35,193 nucleotides of DNA from Gammaproteobacteria bacterium (GCA_028293765.1 JAQGOG010000002.1:1-35193), one strand, 5' to 3'. Counted from the stretch's first letter, positions 1-10,000 are shown. Made by a program: numbers and translations. The notes: generated from the letters alone by a model not told the origin.

Positions 1-115
<115 letters not shown>

Positions 116-161
116 TTATTTATAGAAAGATGTTACGAGGATTCGCGGCAGGATAGGATTT

Positions 162-177
162 TGCAGCTTTCATGCCA
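162..177 (-). promoter_or_regulatory. Sigma-54 (RpoN) -24/-12 promoter of the P-II gene
   Basis: On the minus strand this reads TGGCATGAAAGCTGCA. It keeps the invariant GG and GC doublets with exactly 10 nt between them, as in the consensus TGGCAC-N5-TTGCA. Transcription would start near 150, giving a leader of about 65 nt before the ATG at 85. The downstream gene is a P-II protein, a classic RpoN/NtrC target, which strengthens the call. Confidence 0.75.
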
Positions 178-239
178 CGTTATGGAAGGGGCGTAAATCC
201 CTGAGTTGCGGCGATGTTCTGCGACATGTAAGACGCTTT

Positions 240-255
240 TGCACCATTCTGGCGC
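240..255. promoter_or_regulatory. NtrC-like enhancer site
   Basis: The sequence TGCACCATTCTGGCGC matches the NtrC dyad GCACCA-N3-TGGTGC with one mismatch in the right half. It lies about 65 bp upstream of the -24 element, a normal distance for an activator of sigma-54 promoters. It also lies about 70-85 bp before the divergent flavoprotein gene, so an effect on that gene cannot be excluded. I saw only one copy. Confidence 0.6.
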
Positions 256-324
256 GGCCCGTCGCGCCGCTTGCTCACCCGTGGTGCGGTGAAAACCCCC
301 GCTCATAGGCTATCCTTCGCGCCG

Positions 325-1548
325 ATGTTCGAAAAAATTGTCATCGTGGGGGCCGGCCAGGCGGCGGTCCAGGCCGTCGATACACTACGCCGCAAAGGGT
401 TCACGGGGAAGCTAGCTGTGGTCGGCGACGAGCCGTGGCTGCCCTACCAACGCCCGCCTCTGTCCAAGAAGTACCTTGCAGGTTCGCTGGAGCGCGACCG
501 GCTGATGATCCGCCCGGCGCAGTTCTACGCGGACCACTCGGTGGAGACGCATCTCGGTCGACGCGCGGACGAAATCTCGAGGCGCGAGCAGCGCCTTCGC
601 CTCGACGACGGATCGACGCTGGCGTATGACGCGTTGCTGCTGGCCACCGGCAGCCGGCCGCGCAAACTCGTTGCACCCGGCGCCGACCTGGCCGGGGTGC
701 ATTTCTTACGCACCATCGCAGATGTCGAGCGGATCCGGGCGGACTTTGGGCCCGGGCGACGTCTGGTGATAGTCGGGGGCGGATATATTGGGTTGGAGGT
801 CGCCGCGACAGCGCGCGAGCTCGGCATGGATGTGACGGTGCTCGAGATGGCCGAGCGCGTCATGAATCGGGTCACGTGCTCGGAAGTCTCCTCGTTCTAC
901 GAGAGAGAACACGCCCGGCACGGTGTGCGGATCATTTGCAATTCGCGGGTTCGCGCCCTCACGGGGGACTCTCAGTCCGGTCGCATCCGCGCGGTGCTCA
1001 CGGAGGACGGCGCGGAGCATCCGGCCGACGTGGTGATCGTAGGCGTGGGCGTGCTGCCCGTCGATGAACTGGCGGTCGCCGCCGGAATCGAATGCTCGAA
1101 CGGCATAAGCGTCGATGAGCATTGCAGGACCTCGGATCCGCTAATCTACGCCGCTGGGGACTGCACGCATCATCCGAATCGGCATTACGGCCGCCGCCTG
1201 CGGCTGGAGTCGGTCGACAACGCGTTCGAGCAGGCGACGACCGCGGCGCTCAATCTTCTCGGAACCCCCACGGCTCACGACAAGGTGCCGTGGTTCTGGT
1301 CGGATCAGTACGATCTCAAGATGATCATCGTCGGGATCTGCCACGGCCACGACACAGTGGTGACGCGCGGCAACCCCTCGTCCCGAAGCTTCAGCGCTTG
1401 CTATCTACGTGAAGGCGAACTCATCGCGATCGACAGCGTGAATAGCCCGAAGGACCAGATGGCGGCCCGGAAGGTCATTGCCGCGCGCGGCCGGCCGAAC
1501 CTCGACAAGCTCGCGGATGCGGGAATCGCACTCAAAGACGCGGTCTGA
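325..1548 (+). CDS. FAD/NAD(P)-dependent ferredoxin (rubredoxin) reductase family protein
   Basis: This 407-aa flavoprotein begins MFEKIVIVGAGQAAVQ, a GxGxxA/G dinucleotide fold for FAD. A second fold, VIVGGGYIGLEVAA, near residues 148-161 serves NAD(P)H. The YAAGDCTHH segment is the usual FAD-contacting GD motif. The C-terminal part, with PWFWSDQYDLK, matches the Reductase_C domain of putidaredoxin/rubredoxin reductases, which pass electrons from NAD(P)H to a small iron-sulfur protein for a P450 or dioxygenase. No ferredoxin or oxygenase gene is adjacent, so the partner is unknown. I chose the start at 325 because homologues begin just before the FAD fold. The frame is open upstream to 271, and no clear ribosome site decides between them. 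Confidence 0.85.
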   Translation: MFEKIVIVGAGQAAVQAVDTLRRKGFTGKLAVVGDEPWLPYQRPPLSKKYLAGSLERDRLMIRPAQFYADHSVETHLGRRADEISRREQRLRLDDGSTLAYDALLLATGSRPRKLVAPGADLAGVHFLRTIADVERIRADFGPGRRLVIVGGGYIGLEVAATARELGMDVTVLEMAERVMNRVTCSEVSSFYEREHARHGVRIICNSRVRALTGDSQSGRIRAVLTEDGAEHPADVVIVGVGVLPVDELAVAAGIECSNGISVDEHCRTSDPLIYAAGDCTHHPNRHYGRRLRLESVDNAFEQATTAALNLLGTPTAHDKVPWFWSDQYDLKMIIVGICHGHDTVVTRGNPSSRSFSACYLREGELIAIDSVNSPKDQMAARKVIAARGRPNLDKLADAGIALKDAV

Positions 1549-1579
1549 AACGGCCATCGTGGGCGTCGCTCTGAGTTCT

Positions 1580-3013
1580 ATGGCAAATCGCACGATGCAC
1601 ACAGGGGGCGCGGTGCTCGCCTGTTTCGCGCTCGTGGCAGCGGTAAAGGCGCAACCCACATTCAAAGTTCTCTACCACGAGCGGCTCGCGCTCGAATCTC
1701 GTGCCGACGTCGACGGACAGCAGCATCTGAGCTTCGATGCCTACGGCCGGCGCTTCGATCTCGATCTCGAACCGAATGACGACATCGGTCATGCGGTCTC
1801 AGCGAACCGCTCGGACATCAAGCCGTACCGCGGCACCGTCGCGGGACAATCGGGCTCCTGGGTACGGTTGACTCACACTCGCAACGGCTGGCGCGGCCTG
1901 TTTTCCGACGGCCACGAGTTGTATGCGATCGATCCCGAGAGTGAATTGGCAGCAGTTGCCGTACAACCGCTCACCGATCCTTCCAGCTCAGCACCAGTCA
2001 TGTATCGTCTGGCGGATGCCCTCATGCCGCTCGGCGCGGGATTCTGCGGAACCGACACGGACGAAAGCGTCGCGTCGGGGTCGGAGCAACCTACCGCACT
2101 CAAGGCTTTCACACGCATAGCCGAGGATCTCGCGGTGCATGCCCCCACGATTCCGACGCGGCGGCTGGTCGTGGCGGTCGTAGCGGATCATCAATTCGTC
2201 GATAAGATCGGCTCGGATCCCGAGGGTGCCATCATCGCACGCATGGATATCGTCGATGGCATCTGGTCCTCGGAGGTCGGCATCAGGATTGCGCTGGCGC
2301 CGCTGACGATTTTTCCCCGGCTGCAGGATCCTTTCAGCGCTACGACAGTTCCGACCGGTCTGCTGGCCGAGCTTCGTAGTTATCGCGGCGGCCTGTCCGC
2401 GCATTTCCAGAGCGGCGTGACTCACCTCATGACAGGCCGTGAGCTCGACGGAAACATCATCGGCATCGCCTATCTCGGCGCCGTCTGCAACGGTAACTCC
2501 TCTGCCAGCCTGTCGCAGAGCACTGGCTCGACGACGATGGCCGCGCTCGTCGCGGCCCACGAGCTCGGACACAACTTCAGTGCGGTGCACGACGGTGTAC
2601 CCGGAGTTTGCGCGACGGTTGCGCAGACTTACCTGATGGCTCCGTTCATCAACTTCAGCAATCAGTTTTCTTCCTGTAGTCTCAAGCAGATCGATGCGCG
2701 AGCCGCTACCGCGCAGTGCCTTGCCGACCTCGCGCCAACCGGGGCCCGTCCGCCACCGACCTCGGTCGGGAATGGGAGCGCTACGGCCAGCGATGGCGGC
2801 GGTGGCCGGCTCGATCTGACTCTGCTGACCATTCTGGGTAGCATGCTGGTATTGCGGCGGGTACGAGCGCTGCTACCGCTTGCCGCAGAGACGACTTCCG
2901 ATGAACTTCGCAGCAACGCCCGCCCGGATCGCCGTAGGCGTCATCGTAGCGCTCGCGGTCGTGATCGCAGCCTTTCTGGCATTCGCATGGCGTTCGGCCG
3001 TCGAGCCTATTGA
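1580..3013 (+). CDS. Secreted ADAM-like (M12B, reprolysin-type) zinc metalloprotease with GlyGly-CTERM-like tail
   Basis: The N-terminus has a signal-peptide pattern (AVLACFALVAAVKA, probable cut before QPTF). A region resembling the M12B propeptide follows, then a catalytic domain with the extended zinc motif HELGHNFSAVHD near residues 329-340. The Met-turn region is LMAPFINFSNQFSSCS. The motif has Ser where most family members have the conserved Gly. Near the C-terminus a GGGG stretch is followed by a hydrophobic segment and LRRVR. This is the three-part layout of GlyGly-CTERM sorting signals cut by rhombosortase, so the enzyme is probably processed at the membrane and displayed or released. 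The open frame then runs about 45 further Arg-rich residues and overlaps the next gene by 113 bp, which is odd (see findings). The start at 1580 is uncertain; ATG at 1595 also leaves a signal peptide. Confidence 0.8.
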   Translation: MANRTMHTGGAVLACFALVAAVKAQPTFKVLYHERLALESRADVDGQQHLSFDAYGRRFDLDLEPNDDIGHAVSANRSDIKPYRGTVAGQSGSWVRLTHTRNGWRGLFSDGHELYAIDPESELAAVAVQPLTDPSSSAPVMYRLADALMPLGAGFCGTDTDESVASGSEQPTALKAFTRIAEDLAVHAPTIPTRRLVVAVVADHQFVDKIGSDPEGAIIARMDIVDGIWSSEVGIRIALAPLTIFPRLQDPFSATTVPTGLLAELRSYRGGLSAHFQSGVTHLMTGRELDGNIIGIAYLGAVCNGNSSASLSQSTGSTTMAALVAAHELGHNFSAVHDGVPGVCATVAQTYLMAPFINFSNQFSSCSLKQIDARAATAQCLADLAPTGARPPPTSVGNGSATASDGGGGRLDLTLLTILGSMLVLRRVRALLPLAAETTSDELRSNARPDRRRRHRSARGRDRSLSGIRMAFGRRAY

Positions 3014-4205
3014 GCCTCCTGCTGCGAGCGGCTTCGATCGTTCCCTGATCCGGCACGGCGCCGAGCTGGCCGCCCTAGGTGACTGCAGTGCCTGCCACAC
3101 GGCGAGGGAGGGACGGGTTTTCGCGGGCGGGAGACCGATAGGGACGCCCTTCGGGACGATCTACTCGACCAATATCACTCCGGACCCATCGACGGGGATC
3201 GGGCGCTGGTCGCAGGTCGCGTTCACGCGGGCGATGCGCGAAGGCGTCGACCGCAACGGCCGCCATCTGTACCCGGCGTTCCCGTATGACCACTTCACGC
3301 TCATTTCCGATGCTGACATCAAGGCGCTGTACGCTTACCTGATGACGCGTCAGCCAATTCAGGCGCCGGCACACGCCAACGAGCTCCCATTCCCGTTGAA
3401 CGTTCGTCCCTTGCTGGCCGGGTGGAAGCTGCTGTTCTTTCGGGAAGGTCGATATCGTGCGGACAGCGGACATGACTCCACCTGGAACCGAGGCGCCTAC
3501 CTCGCCGCGGGCCTTGCGCATTGCGGCGCCTGCCACACCCCGCGCAACCGGCTAGGCGCGGAGAAAGACAACCGGCTCTTCGGGGGTGGCGACAGCGAAA
3601 ACTGGCACGCCTATGCGATCAACACGGAGTCGCAGTCGCCGGTGCCCTGGGACGCGAGTGCGCTGCAGTTTTATCTGCGCAACGGATGGCATGCGCTGCA
3701 CGGCGTTGCGCGCGGCCCAATGGCGCCCGTAGTGGAGAACCTGGCGGGCGTACCGGAAACGGACCTCGTGGCGATTGCTGCGTACGTGGTCTCCGTGATG
3801 GGAAATCCAACACCAGCACGGCTTCAGCGCGCCGCTGGTCTCACGGCAACCGCCTCCCGCAACACTGCAGGCTCGAGCCCGCAGTCAGCACTAGCCAACG
3901 ACGTGGGGGCCACGATTTACGCTGCTGCGTGTGCCAGCTGTCACGAGTCCGGCCAACCCCTGCCGTTCGGCGGCATCAATCTCGCGCTCAGCATCGACGT
4001 GAGTGGCGAAGAGCCCACGAACCTCATCCACGTAGTGCTCGATGGGCTGCCCGCAACCGGTGAGGTCCAGATCCCGATCATGCCGGGTTTCGCGAGCACC
4101 CTGTCGGATCGACAGCTGTTGGCGTTGTTGACCTACCTGCGCGCCCGGTTCGCCGGTAAGCCGCTGTGGAACGATGTCGGGAAGAGCATTGGCGACGCGC
4201 GGTAA
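2901..4205 (+). CDS. Tri-haem cytochrome c subunit of a molybdenum hydroxylase
   Basis: This 434-aa protein has an N-terminal membrane anchor or signal (residues about 9-30) and three CxxCH haem sites: CSACH (62-66), CGACH (208-212) and CASCH (344-348). Three-cytochrome subunits of this type take electrons from periplasmic alcohol/aldehyde dehydrogenases and nicotinate-type hydroxylases to the respiratory chain. The gene lies 24 nt before the 2Fe-2S subunit and heads the set, so it is the likely electron exit of that enzyme. I prefer ATG 2901 because the signal then starts MNFAATPARIAVGV; a TTG at 2880 is the alternative. The start lies inside the upstream protease frame. Confidence 0.85.
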   Translation: MNFAATPARIAVGVIVALAVVIAAFLAFAWRSAVEPIEPPAASGFDRSLIRHGAELAALGDCSACHTAREGRVFAGGRPIGTPFGTIYSTNITPDPSTGIGRWSQVAFTRAMREGVDRNGRHLYPAFPYDHFTLISDADIKALYAYLMTRQPIQAPAHANELPFPLNVRPLLAGWKLLFFREGRYRADSGHDSTWNRGAYLAAGLAHCGACHTPRNRLGAEKDNRLFGGGDSENWHAYAINTESQSPVPWDASALQFYLRNGWHALHGVARGPMAPVVENLAGVPETDLVAIAAYVVSVMGNPTPARLQRAAGLTATASRNTAGSSPQSALANDVGATIYAAACASCHESGQPLPFGGINLALSIDVSGEEPTNLIHVVLDGLPATGEVQIPIMPGFASTLSDRQLLALLTYLRARFAGKPLWNDVGKSIGDAR

Positions 4206-4217
4206 AGAGTGCGCAAC

Positions 4218-4222
4218 AGGAG
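4218..4222 (+). promoter_or_regulatory. Ribosome binding site fixing the 2Fe-2S subunit start
   Basis: AGGAG lies 7 nt before ATG 4230. This favours that codon over the in-frame GTG at 4209, which has no ribosome site and overlaps the end of the cytochrome gene closely. Confidence 0.6.
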
Positions 4223-4229
4223 AGTGGCG

Positions 4230-4709
4230 ATGATGGAACTCAAGGTCAATGGCAGGGTTCACTCGGTCGACGCCGCTCCCGATACGCCGTTGCTCTACGT
4301 GCTTAGGGACGACCTCCAACTCAACGCTGCCAAATATGGATGCGGACTCGGGCAGTGCGGGGCCTGTACCGTGATCGTCGACGGTGAGGCGGTCTTTTCC
4401 TGTGTGATACCCATCCTGCTGCTCCAGGGCAAGGAGATCACGACAGTGGAAGGTCTCGGCTCCATCGACCAACCCGGACCGATGCAGCGCGCGTTCATCG
4501 AAGAGCAGGCGGCGCAGTGCGGTTATTGCATCCCTGGAATGATGATGCGCGCGCAAGCGCTGCTTCAGAAGAACCCGCTGGTGTCCGACGAGGAGATCCG
4601 ACGGACGCTCGAACAGAATCTGTGCCGCTGCGGGACACACATGCGAATTCTGCGAGCCGTGCGCCGGGCCGTGCAATTGATGCAAGTGGCCACGCCGGCC
4701 CGGACGTGA
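4230..4709 (+). CDS. 2Fe-2S subunit of xanthine-dehydrogenase-family molybdenum hydroxylase
   Basis: This 159-aa protein has the two-cluster architecture of small subunits such as IorA/NicA. A plant-ferredoxin-type domain carries Cys 38, 43, 46 and 58 (CGLGQCGAC and a later C). A helical domain carries Cys 97, 100, 132 and 134 (CGYC and CRCG). It carries electrons from the molybdenum site in the large subunit to the cytochrome encoded just upstream. It has no signal peptide. By analogy with the family it would be exported bound to the Tat-tagged large subunit. The length is normal for the family. The large-subunit gene starts 10 nt after its stop. Confidence 0.93.
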   Translation: MMELKVNGRVHSVDAAPDTPLLYVLRDDLQLNAAKYGCGLGQCGACTVIVDGEAVFSCVIPILLLQGKEITTVEGLGSIDQPGPMQRAFIEEQAAQCGYCIPGMMMRAQALLQKNPLVSDEEIRRTLEQNLCRCGTHMRILRAVRRAVQLMQVATPART

Positions 4710-4719
4710 GGCGCTGCAC

Positions 4720-6987
4720 ATGACGGCTCTCCTCCCCAACGACACCGCTTCGGCTCACATCTCCCGGCGGGCAGTCCTGCAGGGCGCTGGCGCGCTGATC
4801 GTCAGCTTTACGATCTCCCCGGCCGCCTCGTCGCAGGATAAAGGCCGGGCCAAGGCCGCCGGTACCGCGGTAAAACTGGCCGGCAGTCTTACCAACACTC
4901 CCTACCTGGACGCGTGGATCCGCATCGACGCCGACGGCTCGGTGACGGCATTCACCGGCAAGGCGGAGCTCGGCCAGGGTATCAAGACCGCGCTGTTGCA
5001 GATCACGGCTGAAGAGCTGGAGGTGCCGCTCGACCATTTGACGCTCATCACCGCGGATACGGCGTTGACGGCGAATGAAGGCTATACGGCCGGAAGTCAT
5101 TCAATGCAGGACAGCGGCACGGCGCTTCGCAACGCGGCCGCGCAAGCCCGCGAGATTCTGATCGGCGTAGCCGCGAGCCGCATGAACGTGCCGGCGGCGC
5201 AACTGAAAGCTGCGAGCGGGGTAGTGATTGCGCCCAGCGGCGCCCGTCTTTCTTACGGCGAGCTCGTCTCCCCCACCCTGCTGCACGTGCAGGCGCAACC
5301 TGTCTCGAAGCTGAAGGACCCGGCGAGCTTCCGAGTCATGAATCGGTCGCAGCCGCGCATCGACATTCCGGGCAAAGTGACCGGCGGGAGTGTCTACGTA
5401 CAGGACATGCGCCTGCCGGGGATGTTGCATGCGAGAGTCGTGCGGCCACCGAGTTACGGAGCGCAACTCGCAGCTGTCGACAGCGCCGCGGTCGAGCGCA
5501 TGCCCGGCGTCATGAGCATCGTACGGGATGGCAACTTTCTGGCGGTGGTGGCCGAGCGCGAGTACCAGGCCATCAAGGCCATGCGCTCGTTGGCGGCAGG
5601 CTCGAAATGGCAGGAGCAGTCCACTCTTCCAAAGCAGGCGGAGCTCGCCGCGACGCTCTCGGGGCTGCCTTCGCAGGAGTTTAGGATTTTCGAGAAGCCC
5701 GAATCCTCTCCTCCTGACGCCGCAGCGACGGCGCTCGAGGCCACTTACACGCGCCCTTACGTGGCACATGCGTCCATCGGTCCTTCCTGCGCCGTTGCGC
5801 AACTGCGGGACGAAACGCTGACGGTTTGGACACACACCCAAGGCGTTTATCCCGACAGGCAGGCGATTGCCGAAATGCTGAGCCTGCCGCCGGACAGGGT
5901 GCATTGCATTCACGTGCAGGGTTCCGGGTGCTATGGCCACAACGGGGCGGATGATGCCGCGGGCGACGCGGCTCTCATCGCGAGCAAGATGCCGGGCCGG
6001 CCGATCCGCGTGCAGTGGATGCGCGAGCAGGAATTCGCGTGGGAGCCGTTCGGTCCGGCGATGGTCGCGAAGGCGCGCGCCTCGCTCGACTCGTCGGGCC
6101 GAATCGCCGACTGGGAGTACGGTGTGTGGAGCAACACTCACTCGATGCGACCCGGACCGGCGGGCGCGTTGCTCGCCGGCCAACACATGGCTCTCGCCTT
6201 GCCTCCTCCGGCTCCGAAACCGCTTCCGCAGCCTGAGGGCGGCGGCGATCGAAATGCGATTCCGCTGTACGCCCTGCCCCACGCGAAGGTCGTACACCAC
6301 TTCATACCATCGATGCCCCTGCGCGTCTCCGCCCTGCGCTCGCTCGGCGGTTACATGAATGTCTTCTCTATCGAAAGCTTCATGGACGAACTCGCGCTGG
6401 CCGCCGAGACGGATCCCGTGGCGTTTCGTCTGAAGCACCTCGATGATCCACGCGCCCGCGAAGTCGTGACAGTCGCAGCCGACCGTTTCGGCTGGAGCGG
6501 ACGGCAAAAAGGGGGCAGTGGCCGTGGGTGCGGCTTCGGTTTCGCCCGTTACAAAAACCTCGCCGCTTACTGCGCGATCGCGATGCAACTCGCGGTCGAG
6601 CACGAAACCGGCCGCATCCGGGTCGAGCGTATCGCTGCGGCCGTCGACACCGGGCAGGCGGTAAACCCGGACGGCATCAGAAACCAGATCGAGGGCGGCA
6701 TCCTGCAATCGATGAGTTGGACCCTCTACGAGGCGGTCAGCTTCGACGACACCCGTATCCTATGCGTCGACTGGTCGACCTACCCTATCCTCCGCTTCGG
6801 TTCGGTTCCCAACAGTCTCGACGTGCATATCGTCGAACGCCCCGGCCAGCCCTTCCTCGGATGCGGTGAAGCGTCCCAGGGTCCGGCCAGCGCCGCTCTC
6901 GCCAACGCCGTCGCCGACGCCACCGGCAAACGTCTACGCGATCTCCCGCTCACGGCAGCACGGTTGAAAGCGGCGATAGGAGTCTAG
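4720..6987 (+). CDS. Molybdopterin-binding large subunit, isoquinoline/nicotinate/aldehyde oxidoreductase type
   Basis: This 755-aa protein opens with a Tat signal (SRRAVLQGAGALIVSF, residues about 15-30), so the folded enzyme should act in the periplasm. The body matches the IorB/NicB-like branch of the xanthine dehydrogenase family: GKAELGQGIKTALLQ, the MQDSGTALRNAA segment, GPSCAVAQ and GCGEASQGPASAALANA. Glu 717 in the last motif corresponds to the catalytic base of the family. Substrate cannot be read from sequence; aldehydes or N-heteroaromatic compounds are typical. With the cytochrome and 2Fe-2S genes it forms a complete three-subunit enzyme. No XdhC-type maturation factor or molybdenum cofactor gene is in the window. 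It converges on the pyruvate carboxylase gene with a 68-nt gap. Confidence 0.88.
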   Translation: MTALLPNDTASAHISRRAVLQGAGALIVSFTISPAASSQDKGRAKAAGTAVKLAGSLTNTPYLDAWIRIDADGSVTAFTGKAELGQGIKTALLQITAEELEVPLDHLTLITADTALTANEGYTAGSHSMQDSGTALRNAAAQAREILIGVAASRMNVPAAQLKAASGVVIAPSGARLSYGELVSPTLLHVQAQPVSKLKDPASFRVMNRSQPRIDIPGKVTGGSVYVQDMRLPGMLHARVVRPPSYGAQLAAVDSAAVERMPGVMSIVRDGNFLAVVAEREYQAIKAMRSLAAGSKWQEQSTLPKQAELAATLSGLPSQEFRIFEKPESSPPDAAATALEATYTRPYVAHASIGPSCAVAQLRDETLTVWTHTQGVYPDRQAIAEMLSLPPDRVHCIHVQGSGCYGHNGADDAAGDAALIASKMPGRPIRVQWMREQEFAWEPFGPAMVAKARASLDSSGRIADWEYGVWSNTHSMRPGPAGALLAGQHMALALPPPAPKPLPQPEGGGDRNAIPLYALPHAKVVHHFIPSMPLRVSALRSLGGYMNVFSIESFMDELALAAETDPVAFRLKHLDDPRAREVVTVAADRFGWSGRQKGGSGRGCGFGFARYKNLAAYCAIAMQLAVEHETGRIRVERIAAAVDTGQAVNPDGIRNQIEGGILQSMSWTLYEAVSFDDTRILCVDWSTYPILRFGSVPNSLDVHIVERPGQPFLGCGEASQGPASAALANAVADATGKRLRDLPLTAARLKAAIGV

Positions 6988-7055
6988 GAACTCGTCGGGC
7001 GCACCGCGAGGCTTTCGGATAAAGGTGAGCGCTGGGGCCCGAGGCGCGTTGTTAC

Positions 7056-10000
7056 CTACGCAAGCACCACCAACAGATCCTTCGCATCCACCTGCAGCCC
7101 CGGCTTCGCGAGCACCTCGGCGACTTCGCCGTCCATTTCGGCGCGCACGGCGGTTTCCATCTTCATCGATTCGAGCGTAGCGAGCACATCACCGCGCGCC
7201 ACTTTTCGCCCGACTGCTGTTGTGACTGTGGCGATCGTGCCTGGCATTGGAGCGCCCAAATGCTTGGGGTTGCCGGGCTCGACCTTTCGCTGTGGGGGAC
7301 GTTTCGCCACTTGGCTGCGATCGGGCACGCGGATTGACCGTGGCTCACCGTTCAGTTCGAAGTACACCGTGCGGGTACCATCTTCGTTCAACTCGCTCGT
7401 TGCAGCGTGGCGCACGATCAGGGTCTTACCACGCTCTATGTCGACCGTGATTTCCTGGCCCTGCTCCATGCCATAGAAGAATACCGGCGTTGGCAAAATA
7501 GCTACGTCGCCGTACTGCGAGCGGTCGGCGGCGTAGTCCGTCCATACCTTCGGGTACATGAGGTACGATGCGAGATCGTCGTCGGTTACTGGGCGCGGCA
7601 ACTTCTGTTGAATCTTGGCGCGCTCGGCGGCCAAATCCGTCGGCGGCAGTTCGGCACCGGGCCGCTGCGTGAGCGGTTTCTCGCCCTTGAGCACTTTGCG
7701 CTGCAGCGCTTCCGGGAAACCCCCGTAAGGCTGCCCGAGGTCGCCGCGAAAGAGTTGTACGACGGATTCGGGAAACGCGACGTCTGTCTGCGGATCGAGC
7801 ACCCTCTCCTTGGTCAGGCCGCTGGTCACCATCATCAGCGCCATGTCACCGACGACTTTCGAGGTTGGCGTGACCTTCACGATGTCGCCGAACATGGAAT
7901 TGACGTCGGCATACGTTTGAGCCACTTCGGGCCAGCGCGCGGCGTCGATACCGAGAGAGCGTGCCTGCTCACGCAAGTTCGTGTATTGGCCACCCGGCAT
8001 ACCGTGCACGTACACCTCGGATCCACCCGCACGAATATCGCTCTCGAAAGCGGCGTAAAGCTTGCGCACCTGTTCCCAGTAAGAAGAGAGCAAGCGCACG
8101 TTAGCCGGATCAATGCCCGAATCCCGCGGACCGTGCCGCAGCGCTTCGACAATAGAGCCGAAGTTTGGTTGAGAAGTGAGCCCGCTCATCGCATCGACTG
8201 CACAATCGACCGCATCCGCGCCCGCGTCGATCGCGGCGAGCACGCTCGCTCCCGCGATTCCGCTCGTGTCATGCGTATGGAAATGCACGGGCAAGCCAAT
8301 TTCCTCTTTCAACGCTTTCACCAGCGTAAAGGCCGCGTGCGGCCGGCACAGTCCGCCCATGTCCTTGAGCCCCAAAACGTGCGTACCCGCGGCTTTGAGC
8401 TCACCCGCCAACTTCAGGTAGTAGTCTAGTGTGTACTTCTTCTCGTGCGGATCGCTCAGATTCCCCGTGTAGCAGATTGCCGCCTCGCAGAGCTTCCCCG
8501 CTTCGAGGACGGCGTCGATAGAGACGCGCATGTTCTCGACCCAATTCAGCGAGTCGAAGATCCGGAACACGTCGATACCGCGCTCGGCAGCCCGCGCCAC
8601 GAAGAACCGCACGACGTTGTCGGGATAGTTCGCATAGCCCACCGCGTTCGCGGAACGCAGCAACATCTGCAGGAGCAAATTCGGCAGCCTCTCGCGTAGC
8701 GACGCAAGACGCTTCCAGGGATCTTCGCGCAGAAAGCGCATGGCAACGTCGAATGTGGCGCCGCCCCAGCATTCCACCGAGAACAGCTGCGGGAGCAGAG
8801 TGGCGTAGTAGGGAGCGATGGACGTCATGTCGATCGTACGCATGCGCGTTGCGAGCAGCGACTGATGCGCATCCCGCATTGTCGTGTCGGTGATGAGCAC
8901 GCGTTGCTGTTCCAGCATCCACTTCGCGAACCGTTCGGGACCGAGCTCGTCGAGCTTCTGCTTGGTGCCCGGCGGCGGGTCTCCCAACGTGACTTGCGGC
9001 AACCTCGGGCGGTCGAACTTAGCCGGTCGGTCGCGGTTCCGGGTCTCTGTGTTTCCGTTGACGATGGTCTCGCCGACAAACGTGAGGATGCGCGTCGCGC
9101 GGTCCTGCTTACGCGGCCAACGGAAAAGCTCCGGCGTGTCGTCAATGAATCGGGTGGTGTATTCGCCGATGGCAAAGCGCGGATGTGTGATGACCTGATC
9201 GAGAAAGCGAAGGTTGGTGACGACGCCCCGTACGCGGAATTCCCACAGCGCGCGGTGCATTCGCGCGATGGTCTCTTCCGGGGTGGGCGCCCACGCCGTC
9301 ACCTTGACCAGCAGGGAATCGTACGAGCGCGTAATGATCGCCCCCGTATACGCGGTGCCGGCGTCGAGACGAACGCCGAAGCCCGCCGGGCTACGGTAGG
9401 CGGTGATTTTGCCGTAGTCGGGGATGAAGTTGTTTTCCGGATCTTCGGTCGTGATCCGGCACTGAAGCGCGTGCGCGCTGATGCGAATGTCTCGTTGCGC
9501 GGGCACGCCGCTTTCCGGCGTGCCAATGCGGGCGCCACCTGCGATACGGATCTGCGCCTTGACGATATCGATGCCCGTCGCACACTCCGTCACCGTGTGC
9601 TCGACCTGTATCCGCGGATTTACTTCGATGAAGTAGAACTTGCCGGTTTCCGCGTCCTGCAGAAACTCGACGGTGCCGGCATTTAGATATTGCGAAGCCC
9701 TGCCGATTGCGAGAGCAGCACTACACAACTCGGCGCGTTGCTGATCCGTGAGAAACACGGCGGGTGCACGCTCTACTACCTTCTGGTTGCGCCGCTGCAC
9801 CGTGCAATCGCGTTCGAAAAGATGCACGAGCTCGCCGTGGCTATCGCCGAGTATTTGCACCTCGATGTGCCGTGCTCGTCTTACGAGCTTCTCCAGATAG
9901 ACCTCGTCGTTTCCGAACGCGGCCTTCGCCTCGCGCCGGGCTACGGGAAGGACCTCCGCAAGTTGCTCGTCGCTCTCCACCACACGCATGCCGCGGCCAC

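Noticed and set aside
5101-6708. Long open frame (535 codons) on the minus strand inside the molybdopterin subunit gene
   Set aside because: It is the antisense of a gene with strong family motifs. Its own translation is Arg/His/Gly-rich with no recognisable domain, a common by-product of high GC codon bias.
7029-7047. GC-rich inverted repeat between the molybdopterin gene and pyc as terminator
   Set aside because: Only about five pairs including a wobble, with a poor loop and no T-run. Convergent termination is expected here, but this structure is too weak to call.
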